From positions 1 through 23,473 of the forward strand of contig JAUWKH010000002.1 in NCBI GenBank assembly GCA_030614305.1: DNA of 23,473 nucleotides, written 5' to 3'. Shown here in pieces: positions 16,256 through 23,473 of this stretch (position 1 is the first letter of the stretch; every line of letters starts with the position of its first letter). Under the pieces are notes generated by a model. The model ran no database searches and had not been told where the DNA came from. It saw only the letters and a program-made list of their open reading frames with translations. Origin of the DNA: Bacteroidota bacterium. Lineage in GTDB: Bacteria; Bacteroidota; Bacteroidia; Bacteroidales; JADFUO01. Both the position numbers and the translations under genes were made by a program.

Positions 16256-19200
16256 TTGGTAAATTTTCTCATACATCGTCCAATAGCTGTAATTATGACA
16301 TTAATTGCATTGATTGTGCTTGGCATAATCACAGCTACAAGATTACCTGTATCATTACTTCCCGATATTGATATTCCTGAAATCACAATTCAAATAAACT
16401 ATAAGAATACTTCAGCGAGGCAATTGGAAAATGCAGTTGTAAAACCAGTTCGTAACCAGCTACTCCAATTAAATCATTTAAAAGATATTAAAAGCGAGAC
16501 ACGCGATGGTAATGCCATTATTCAATTAACATTTGACTATAAAACAAACATTAACTATGCTTATATTGAAACTAACGAGAAAATTGATGCTTTGATGAAT
16601 AGTATGCCAAAAGAAATGGAACGACCTAAAATAATAAAAGCAAGTGCCTCTGATATTCCTGTTTTTTATTTAAGTATTATTCCAAAAGAATCATATTTTG
16701 AAAAACAAAATAATTTACTTGAAATAAGCGAATTTACCGAATCTGTTATAAAAAAACGTATTGAACAGCTAAGCGAAGTTGCAATGGTTGACATCAGTGG
16801 CTTAGTCTTTCCCGAAATTGCTATAATTCCCGATATTGAATTAATGCAAAGCCTTAATTTAACTTATGAACAGATTGAAAACATACTTACAATAAATAAT
16901 ATCAGCTTGGGTAATATTTTAGTTAAAGACAAACAATATCAGTATAATATTAAGTTTTCAAATCAACTAAAAACAATTGAAGATATTGAGAATATTTATA
17001 TTAAAATAAATGACCAAAGTATTATTCAGTTAAAGGATATTGCAGAAGTTAGTATTCGCACTCAGAAAAGAAAAGGAATTTATTTATTTAATAATCACGA
17101 AGCCATTGTAATTACGGTAATAAAACAAGCAAATGCACAAATGGCTCAACTTAAAGAAAAACTAAATGAACTGATTACCGAGTTCAACAAAAATTATAAA
17201 AATCTTGAATTTAAAGTAAGTCAGGATCAAACCCAACTCCTGAAATTTTCACTAAATAATCTAAAGCAAAGTCTTTTGTTTGGCTGTTTACTTGCTTTTT
17301 TAATAATGTTCTTTTTTATGCATGATTTTAAATCTCCTTTCCTTATTGGCATAAGTATCCCCGCTTCATTAATAATCAGCATATTTTTCCTATACATATT
17401 TAAAATTTCTATCAATATTATTTCACTTTCGGGTTTGATATTAGGAGTTGGAATGATGATTGATAATTCAATTATTGTAATTGACAATATTAACCAATAT
17501 ATTGAAAAAAAATATTCATTAAGCCAAGCCTGTATTGAAGGAACTAATGAAGTTATTCGTCCGCTTATTAGCTCTGTTATGACAACATGTGCCGTCTTTA
17601 TTCCATTGGTTTTTTTAAGTGATATTTCCGGTGCTTTGTTTTATGACCAGGCAGTAGCTATTGCTGTAAGTTTAACTACTTCTTTATTGGTTTCTATTAT
17701 GATTTTGCCTGTATTTTACCGTCTGTTTTATCTAAAGAGTAAAGTAGTTAAAAGTCATTCATACGTTAAAAAAAATAGTATTATTAATCTTGAAAACTTT
17801 TACGAAAAAAGTATTAAAATAATTTTCAATCATAAAATAATCTTTCTACTATTCTTTTTCTTATTATTCCCTTTAGGAATATTTTTATTTCAAAAAATAG
17901 ACATCCGAAGTTTTCCCGATATTGAAAAAACCGATGTAATATTAAATATTGACTGGAATGAAAATATTAATGTTGATGAAAACAAACACAGATTAATCAA
18001 TCTTTTTGAAAAGATAAAAACTCCTGTAACATACATAAACAGCTTGGTTGGTCAACAGCAATTTTTATTAAATAAAGAACAGGAAAATAGTTTTTCCGAA
18101 GCTAAAATTTATTTAAAAACACAATCTGCCTACAACCTTTCTGAAGTTCAAAACGAAATAAAAAATTATATTTATACTTTCCATCCAAATACAAAATATT
18201 CATTTGAACCACCTAAAAATGTATTTGAACAATTATTTAATTATGAACAAGCTCAACTAACAGCTAATATTAAATCAGTAAATAAAAACAAACCTCCCGA
18301 CATCAATGACATTGATTTATTATCTTATAAATTATATATTAAATCCATTACTGAAAAAATTAATAATATACCTTTGCAGCAAAACTTAGTGATTTCAATT
18401 TCACCTGACAAACTTCTGATTTATGATGTTTTATATCATTCATTATTTAACAAATTAAAATCATCTTTTAATGAAAACAACATTGGTTTATTAAAATCAG
18501 GAAATAAGTTTATACCTATAATTATCGGTGAAAAAACAGAATTAATTTCAGATATTATTAATCAGGCAAAAGTAGCCAATAACGATAATAAGCTAATTCC
18601 CGTAAAATCACTAATTTCAATTTCAAACACTTCAGATTACAAAACTATATTAGCAGGAAAAGAAGGTGAATATATTCCGATAAATCTTTCAACAAATAAT
18701 AAAAATATTTCTAATATTGAAAAAGAAGTTAAATCCATAACAAATGAATCTCAGCTTGAAGCAAGTTATACTGGTAGTATTATTAGAAACCGTAAATTAT
18801 TAAAAGAATTAAGTATCGTATTATTGATTTCAGTATTACTATTGTATTTTATTTTAGCAGCCCAGTTTGAATCGTTAACACAGCCTTTAATTGTATTGCT
18901 TGAAATATTATTTGATTTTAGCGGTGCATTGATATTATTGATTTTATTTGGATATTCATTAAACATTATGTCAGCAATAGGTATTATTGTTATGAGCGGG
19001 ATAATTATAAATGATTCAATTTTAAAAATTGATACAATAAATAAATTAAGACGTCAAAATGTTCCATTGCTTCAGGCAATAAAAATTGGAGGAAAACGCA
19101 GATTAAAACCTATTATTATGACGAGCTTAACAACTATTTTAGCATTATTTCCTTTACTTTTATATTCGGGAATTGGTGCAGAACTACAAATTCCACTGGC

Positions 19201-19291
19201 ATTAGCTGTTATTGGAGGTATGACAATCGGAACAATTGTTAGCTTATATTTTATTCCTCTGGCATACTGGCTTATATATAGAAGGTATTAA
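16256..19291 (+). CDS. RND-family efflux permease (second copy)
   Basis: This is a 1011-residue inner-membrane pump that begins with TTG. There is an in-frame stop at 16250, and the TTG start gives the RND N-terminus NFLIHRPIAVIM; the next ATG would cut into TM1. Two halves each contain porter subdomains and six membrane helices (TM1 about 8-28; TM2-6 about 338-495; the last block from about 848). The TM4 motif GVGMMIDNSIIVID holds Asp403 followed by Asn, and the matching helix of the second half reads VMSGIIINDSILKID, without the AcrB Lys. It resembles the divergent copy at 9070 in these motifs, and both differ from AcrB. It is paired with the adaptor 35 bp upstream. The substrate is unknown; its place behind the peptide genes suggests a related cargo. 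Confidence 0.9.
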   Translation: MVNFLIHRPIAVIMTLIALIVLGIITATRLPVSLLPDIDIPEITIQINYKNTSARQLENAVVKPVRNQLLQLNHLKDIKSETRDGNAIIQLTFDYKTNINYAYIETNEKIDALMNSMPKEMERPKIIKASASDIPVFYLSIIPKESYFEKQNNLLEISEFTESVIKKRIEQLSEVAMVDISGLVFPEIAIIPDIELMQSLNLTYEQIENILTINNISLGNILVKDKQYQYNIKFSNQLKTIEDIENIYIKINDQSIIQLKDIAEVSIRTQKRKGIYLFNNHEAIVITVIKQANAQMAQLKEKLNELITEFNKNYKNLEFKVSQDQTQLLKFSLNNLKQSLLFGCLLAFLIMFFFMHDFKSPFLIGISIPASLIISIFFLYIFKISINIISLSGLILGVGMMIDNSIIVIDNINQYIEKKYSLSQACIEGTNEVIRPLISSVMTTCAVFIPLVFLSDISGALFYDQAVAIAVSLTTSLLVSIMILPVFYRLFYLKSKVVKSHSYVKKNSIINLENFYEKSIKIIFNHKIIFLLFFFLLFPLGIFLFQKIDIRSFPDIEKTDVILNIDWNENINVDENKHRLINLFEKIKTPVTYINSLVGQQQFLLNKEQENSFSEAKIYLKTQSAYNLSEVQNEIKNYIYTFHPNTKYSFEPPKNVFEQLFNYEQAQLTANIKSVNKNKPPDINDIDLLSYKLYIKSITEKINNIPLQQNLVISISPDKLLIYDVLYHSLFNKLKSSFNENNIGLLKSGNKFIPIIIGEKTELISDIINQAKVANNDNKLIPVKSLISISNTSDYKTILAGKEGEYIPINLSTNNKNISNIEKEVKSITNESQLEASYTGSIIRNRKLLKELSIVLLISVLLLYFILAAQFESLTQPLIVLLEILFDFSGALILLILFGYSLNIMSAIGIIVMSGIIINDSILKIDTINKLRRQNVPLLQAIKIGGKRRLKPIIMTSLTTILALFPLLLYSGIGAELQIPLALAVIGGMTIGTIVSLYFIPLAYWLIYRRY

Positions 19292-19319
19292 ATAATAATA
19301 AAACTTTTCACTAATAAAC

Positions 19320-19327
19320 TAAATTTG
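19320..19327 (+). promoter_or_regulatory. Candidate -7 box for the ABC permease gene
   Basis: TAAATTTG matches TAnnTTTG, 44 bp before the TTG start of the permease gene. No -33 element is evident. It would give the ABC permease/tolC/glucosaminidase genes a promoter of their own after the RND gene. Confidence 0.35.
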
Positions 19328-19371
19328 CAATATTTTACGTTATTAAAAAATTAGTTACGGAAAATTAAACT

Positions 19372-20727
19372 TTGGAACGATATATTCAAATATTAGTAAT
19401 TGCCCTTGAGGCGGTTCTTGCAAATAAATTCCGCTCGGTTTTAACAGCACTGGGAATTATATTTGGTGTAGCTGCAGTTATCACCATGATGGCAATTGGA
19501 AATGGTGCAAAACAGGAAATCCTCGAGCAAATTAAAATGGTTGGAGTTAACAACATTGTTATTACACCTATCATTGATTTTTCTTCAAACTCTGATGAAG
19601 AAGAGGAAGGAAAAACATTAAAGAGAAAATTTTCTCCCGGCCTTACGCTCAAAGATGCACAAAGCATTAAAGATATAATTCCAACAGTTGTCCGCGTTAG
19701 CCCTGAAGTTACTTATGACACATATATAATCAAAGACGGCAAAAGAAGTTCGGCTGTCTTAAATGGAGTAACACCTGATTTTTTCAAGGTTTATAATTTA
19801 TCTATACAGGAAGGTCAGATGTTTAATCAGAAACAATTGGAAAACGGAAGCCCTGTTTGTATCATAGGTCCAAGTATTAAATCAAAATTTTTTCCACAGG
19901 AAAATCCAATAGGAAAATATATTAAATGCGGAAACATCTGGTTAAAGGTAATCGGAGTTTTAAAAACCATGAAATTCAATCAGGATGTATATAAAGACAT
20001 AGGTATAAGCGACTATAATCAAAATATTTATGCTCCTATACAAACATTGTTATTACGATACAAAGACAGGTCGTTGATAAACGAAAGTTCTTTACGTGGA
20101 GGAGAGAGTATGGTGATTTATGGCGGACGTTCTATATCCAGATTTTTCAGCAGCAGTAGTGATGATGAATCAAATTTTAATCAGTTAGACAAAATAGTTG
20201 TACAGGTTGATGAAACAGAACAACTAACATCAACAACACAGATATTGAAAAAAATGTTAGACCGAAGGCATGAGGATGTACCGGACTTTGAAATAAAAAT
20301 TCCCGAATTGCTTCTAAAGCAGGAACAACGAACAAAAGATATTTTTAATATTGTTTTGGGTGCTATTGCAAGTATTTCGCTGATAGTAGGTGGAATAGGG
20401 ATTATGAATATTATGCTTGCTTCGGTTATGGAACGCATCAGGGAAATTGGAGTTAGAATGGCTACGGGCGCAAGAAAAAGCGATATTATTTTTCAGTTTC
20501 TTGCCGAAGCTACCCTGATAAGTATTACAGGCGGTTTCATCGGTATTATTCTCGGAGTGGCTTTTTCAAAAATTATTATGAAAGCTACTGATATACTTAC
20601 AATTGTTTCGCCTTGGTCAATAATTATATCATTTGGCGTTTCAGCTACTGTTGGAATTTTATTCGGATATATGCCTGCAAAAAAAGCAGCAAACCAGGAT
20701 CCTGTGACGTCTTTAAGGCATGACTAA
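19372..20727 (+). CDS. MacB/FtsX-type ABC transporter permease
   Basis: The product has 451 residues and starts with TTG, which gives MERYIQILVIALEAVLANKF, the expected cytoplasmic start of MacB-like permeases; no in-frame ATG fits better. TM1 is at about 22-43, followed by a large periplasmic domain (about 45-320) with an acidic SDEEEEG stretch. TM2 (325-352), TM3 (378-398) and TM4 (412-432) follow. Between TM2 and TM3 lies the coupling motif MERIREIGVRMATGAR, which contacts the ATPase. There is no nucleotide-binding domain in the protein and no ATPase gene nearby, so it must use one encoded elsewhere. Its adaptor is probably the protein at 7616-9064, and tolC follows. MacAB-type systems export lipoproteins, peptides or toxins from the periplasm. 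Confidence 0.9.
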   Translation: MERYIQILVIALEAVLANKFRSVLTALGIIFGVAAVITMMAIGNGAKQEILEQIKMVGVNNIVITPIIDFSSNSDEEEEGKTLKRKFSPGLTLKDAQSIKDIIPTVVRVSPEVTYDTYIIKDGKRSSAVLNGVTPDFFKVYNLSIQEGQMFNQKQLENGSPVCIIGPSIKSKFFPQENPIGKYIKCGNIWLKVIGVLKTMKFNQDVYKDIGISDYNQNIYAPIQTLLLRYKDRSLINESSLRGGESMVIYGGRSISRFFSSSSDDESNFNQLDKIVVQVDETEQLTSTTQILKKMLDRRHEDVPDFEIKIPELLLKQEQRTKDIFNIVLGAIASISLIVGGIGIMNIMLASVMERIREIGVRMATGARKSDIIFQFLAEATLISITGGFIGIILGVAFSKIIMKATDILTIVSPWSIIISFGVSATVGILFGYMPAKKAANQDPVTSLRHD

Positions 20728-20766
20728 TTCTTAGGAAAATTACGTTAATTGGAATAAAAATATAAT

Positions 20767-20837
20767 AACACAGAGACACAAAGACACAGAGGACACAACA
20801 ATCTAAGTATAACTCTGTGACTCAGTGTCTCTGTGTT
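20767..20837. repeat. REP/REPIN-like inverted repeat (CACAGAGACAC element)
   Basis: The left arm (20767-20791) and right arm (20813-20837), each about 25 bp, are near-perfect reverse complements built on AACACAGAGACAC and GTGTCTCTGTGTT, with a few mismatches. The loop of about 21 bp is not related. The arms are far more GC-rich than the surroundings. I recognise CACAGAGACACAGAG-type palindromes as common dispersed intergenic repeats in many environmental bacteria, thought to be moved by IS200-like RAYT transposases; none is encoded here. It lies between the permease and tolC genes. Confidence 0.7.
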
Positions 20838-20851
20838 TAATAAATAAAATA

Positions 20852-22351
20852 ATGAAAAACAAAACACACATATTTTTTTCAAGCATCATAATCTTATTTT
20901 TTTTGACTCTGCAATCAGTTAGCCAGACAGCACAAACAGAAGTCAATCGCTTAACACTTGAAGATGTAATTTATATAGCTAAGCAACAATCACCCGATGC
21001 ATTGATAGCCAAACACAGATTCAGAAGAAGCTACTGGGAATTCAGAACATATAAAGCTGCTTATCTTCCTTCACTTAAGCTTGACGGAGTAATACCAAAC
21101 CTTAACCGTTCAATTGACGGTATTACTCAACCCGACGGCACTGAAGTTTATAAAGAAAGAAGCCTGGCAAACTACTCTGCCGAAATGTCCATAAATCAAA
21201 CCATTGGCTTTACAGGCGGTAGCTTGTTTTTAAGATCAGGAATACAAAGATTAGATAATTTCGGTGACTCAACAGTAATATCATATCTATCAACTCCAAT
21301 TAATATTGGTTATAGTCAACCTATTTTCAAATACAATCCTTATAAATGGGACAGAAAAATTGAACCTTTAAAATATGATGAAGCTAAAAGAACTTACATT
21401 GAAAATGTTGAGCAAATATTAATAACAGCTACAAATTACTTTTTTAATTTATTACTGGCACAAATTGAGAAAGATATTTCCAAAAAAAACCTACATAATT
21501 ACGACACACTCTATCATATTGCCAAGGGACGATACAATCTCGGAAAAATCGCTGAAAACGAATTATTACAATTAGAGTTGAACCTTTTAAAAGCACAAGC
21601 ATCTGTTGATAATTCCGATCTTAATTATGAAAATCATCTTTTCATGCTAAAGTCATACTTAAGAATAAAAGATGATTATGAAATTATTTTGATCCCTCCA
21701 ACTAAAACATGGCATACTATTATTGATGTGAACAAAGCAATTTATGAAGCCAAAAAAAATACTTCAACCGGTTTAGCTTTTGAACGACGGTTACTTGAAG
21801 CCGAAAGCCAGGTAAATAAAGCAAAAATGGATAATAGGTTTGATGCTGAACTTTATGCGGTGTTTGGGTTGACACAAACATCAGATAATATTAGTGAAGC
21901 TTATAGAAACCCATTGGATCAACAACAAGTAACACTGGGTATTCATCTGCCAATTTTAGACTGGGGCCTTGCAAAAGGTAATATCAAAATGGCAGAATCA
22001 AGTCAGGAACTTATTAAAACATCTGTTGAACAGGAAAAAATAGATTTTGAACAAAATATATTCTTAAATGTAATGCAGTTCAATATGCAGAAAAATCAAT
22101 TGAAAATTGCTGCCAAATCCGATACTGTTGCACAAAAACGATTTGAAGTAACTCAGCAAAGATACCTGATAGGAAAAGTTAATGATGTCCTGGAACTTAA
22201 CAACGCCCAGATTGATAATGATAATGCTAAAAAATCTTATTATTCTGCCCTGCACAATTATTGGAGGAATTATTTTGAACTTCGTAGACTTACACTTTTT
22301 GATTTTAAAAACGACAGATTGATTTTATTTAATATAAACGATATTCAATAA
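20852..22351 (+). CDS. TolC-family outer-membrane efflux protein
   Basis: The product has 499 residues from the ATG at 20852. An in-frame GTG at 20825 is less likely because it lies inside the inverted repeat and would spoil the signal peptide MKNKTHIFFSSIIILFFLTL, cleaved near residue 25. The opening NRLTLEDVIYIAKQQSPDAL is typical of outer-membrane factors, as are the long coiled-coil stretches in both halves and the second-repeat motif QRYLIGKVNDVLELNNAQID before a final helix. It forms a trimeric channel through the outer membrane and is the only such channel in the window. It could serve the MacB-type permease and possibly the RND pumps. Its stop overlaps the next gene's start by one base (TAATG). 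Confidence 0.9.
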   Translation: MKNKTHIFFSSIIILFFLTLQSVSQTAQTEVNRLTLEDVIYIAKQQSPDALIAKHRFRRSYWEFRTYKAAYLPSLKLDGVIPNLNRSIDGITQPDGTEVYKERSLANYSAEMSINQTIGFTGGSLFLRSGIQRLDNFGDSTVISYLSTPINIGYSQPIFKYNPYKWDRKIEPLKYDEAKRTYIENVEQILITATNYFFNLLLAQIEKDISKKNLHNYDTLYHIAKGRYNLGKIAENELLQLELNLLKAQASVDNSDLNYENHLFMLKSYLRIKDDYEIILIPPTKTWHTIIDVNKAIYEAKKNTSTGLAFERRLLEAESQVNKAKMDNRFDAELYAVFGLTQTSDNISEAYRNPLDQQQVTLGIHLPILDWGLAKGNIKMAESSQELIKTSVEQEKIDFEQNIFLNVMQFNMQKNQLKIAAKSDTVAQKRFEVTQQRYLIGKVNDVLELNNAQIDNDNAKKSYYSALHNYWRNYFELRRLTLFDFKNDRLILFNINDIQ

Positions 22352-23103
22352 TGAAAAAATATATATTCCTGTTTATCATAGCTTTACTATTTGTCACTCC
22401 TGCAATCACTTTTGCCCAAAAAAAATCTATTACTGCAGATGATAAAAGTTTTATGCTCGGTTTTTTACCAAAAATAATGGATGCTAATAAGGGTATTCTA
22501 TCTGACAGAAATAATATCATTAAGCTAAAGAAACAATTTACAAATACTGGTAAACTTAGTAATGAAGAAGAAGTTTTTTTGTCGGAAATATCAGCTAAAT
22601 ATGGTATTAATTCTTTTAAATTGGATGATAAAGGTGACAAGGATGTTTTGCAAAATGAGTTTAATGACCTGATAATAAGAGTTGATATTATTCCAACCAA
22701 ATTAGTAATGGCACAGGCAATCTGTGAGTCAGCATGGGGCAAGTCGCACTTTGCTAAAAATGGAAACAACTATTTTGGCGTTCATTGCTATCATAAAGGT
22801 TGCGGCTTGGTTCCTTCAGGGGATAAAAACGCAGGGTTTGAAGTAAAATCATATCCAACCGTATTAGTAGGAATAACAGATTATATTCATATTCTGAATA
22901 CGTGTTCAGCTTATGAGGGACTAAGGAATATACGCACCCAGCTGAGAAAAGATAATCAGCCGCTTAACCCGTTAAAACTTACTGAAGGTCTTTCACGGTA
23001 TTCTCAAAAAGGAGAAGAATATGTAACAATCCTTCAATCTCTTATCAATAATTATATTCCTGTGAATATTCAGGTGTTTTTAAAGGAGAATAATATTAAT
23101 TAG
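22351..23103 (+). CDS. Bax/FlgJ-like glucosaminidase (peptidoglycan hydrolase)
   Basis: The product has 250 residues. The signal peptide MKKYIFLFIIALLFVTPAIT is cleaved near TFA before Gln23. The catalytic region, about 115-235, contains LVMAQAICESAWGKS with the probable catalytic Glu126, then NNYFGVHCY and GFEVKSYPTVLVGITDYIH with the conserved Tyr/Phe core, and SRYSQKGEEYVTIL near the C-terminus. This is the glycoside hydrolase family 73-like domain found in E. coli Bax and in FlgJ, which cuts GlcNAc-MurNAc bonds in peptidoglycan. It overlaps the tolC stop by one base, so it is likely translationally coupled. It may make room in the cell wall for the trans-envelope pump, although that role is inferred. 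Confidence 0.88.
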   Translation: MKKYIFLFIIALLFVTPAITFAQKKSITADDKSFMLGFLPKIMDANKGILSDRNNIIKLKKQFTNTGKLSNEEEVFLSEISAKYGINSFKLDDKGDKDVLQNEFNDLIIRVDIIPTKLVMAQAICESAWGKSHFAKNGNNYFGVHCYHKGCGLVPSGDKNAGFEVKSYPTVLVGITDYIHILNTCSAYEGLRNIRTQLRKDNQPLNPLKLTEGLSRYSQKGEEYVTILQSLINNYIPVNIQVFLKENNIN

Positions 23104-23110
23104 TGTGCGT

Positions 23111-23473
23111 TTATAAAATTGGTTTTTTAAAATTAAAATTTGTGATTTTAGATTTTAGATTTATTATTAACTTATTAAAAGCAGTTGGCATTATCTGAAC
23201 TTTCGTTTTTCCAACCGAATTATTATAAATGGTTTTTCCAATAGCAATTCCTAATACTGCTCCGACAAAAACATCGGAAGCCCAGTGTTCATCAACATTC
23301 AGGCGGGAAAGCCCTACCAGACCGGCTAATGAATATGACAATATCGGAATATAAACCACTACCTAATGGGTCAAAAATATATTTTGAAGCATTATCGGTA
23401 AAATTACTCCTGTTGCTTTGAAAAAACTCCCGTATTTGTTCATCCTGCGTATAAATTAAGATTAAAAAAAATT
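23111..23473 (-). pseudogene. PAP2-family phosphatase, internally deleted and frameshifted (5' end outside window)
   Basis: Two pieces of a PAP2 lipid/undecaprenyl-pyrophosphate phosphatase lie on the minus strand in different frames. The first, from the window edge to about 23347, reads YTQDEQIREFFQSN and then FTDNASKYIFDPLGSGLYS, like the N-terminal part of Bacteroidetes PAP2 proteins. The second, from about 23359 to the stop at 23111, reads IPILSYSLAGLVGLSRLNVD then EHWASDVFVGAVLG; this contains the complete third catalytic motif SR-x5-H-x3-D. The middle part, with the K-x6-RP and PSGH motifs (roughly 100-130 residues), is missing. The join falls at TTTATATTCC. The gene is tail-to-tail with the glucosaminidase gene (7 bp). 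It is either a real deletion or an assembly collapse near the end of the sequence. Confidence 0.6.

Noticed and set aside
19307..19314. TTCACTAA upstream of the ABC permease, similar to the 21-bp repeat core
   Set aside because: There is only an eight-base match, no CCC block and no partner 21 bp away; expected by chance in AT-rich DNA.
22329..22769. 146-residue open frame on the minus strand
   Set aside because: It is antisense to the glucosaminidase gene, which has a signal peptide and catalytic motifs; no domain is seen in the antisense product.

Overview
The window is AT-rich DNA from a member of the Bacteroidetes, probably a Bacteroidales-like or marine/sediment lineage. Four things support this. 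Genes lack Shine-Dalgarno sequences. Several starts are preceded by the Bacteroidetes -7 box TAnnTTTG. Many products are lipoproteins with Bacteroidetes-type lipoboxes. The gene order guaB / three SurA-type proteins / MoxR ATPase is familiar from that phylum. No rRNA, tRNA, CRISPR array or transposase is seen.

Layout. (1) 1-7600, housekeeping: the start of rsfS (minus strand, cut by the window edge), then guaB, a large double-PPIC periplasmic foldase, a SurA-like lipoprotein without an obvious PPIase domain, a SurA-type foldase and a MoxR AAA+ ATPase. (2) 7616-9064: a membrane-anchored efflux adaptor of the MacA/HlyD type, directly behind moxR. (3) 9070-19291, an accessory locus of about 10 kb: a minus-strand RND permease; divergently, a single-domain LytTR regulator; a strong promoter with three tandem 21-bp-phased direct repeats; a small secreted Cys/Trp/His-rich peptide with its own terminator; a probable beta-propeller lipoprotein; a thioredoxin-like CEPC lipoprotein; an RND adaptor lipoprotein; and a second RND permease. 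(4) 19372-23103: a MacB/FtsX-type ABC permease, a TolC-family outer-membrane protein and a Bax/FlgJ-like glucosaminidase. (5) 23111-23473: a PAP2 phosphatase gene on the minus strand that looks internally deleted and frameshifted.

The most interesting part is the accessory locus. The repeats lie just behind the LytTR gene and just upstream of the peptide promoter, and their spacing of two helical turns is what LytTR-domain proteins typically bind. I infer a self-contained unit in which the LytTR protein activates the secreted peptide, the two lipoproteins act on or with the peptide (one possibly on its cysteine pair), and one or both RND pumps handle a related substrate. The peptide gene, beta-propeller lipoprotein and thioredoxin-like lipoprotein resemble in arrangement the Bacteroides NVEALA-peptide neighbourhoods, which are not functionally understood. 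The peptide itself is not a clear NVEALA member.

The locus sits between the ABC-type adaptor (7616-9064) and what look like its natural partners, the MacB-type permease and TolC (19372-22351). This suggests insertion into, or rearrangement of, an older ABC efflux operon. No ABC ATPase is encoded in the window.
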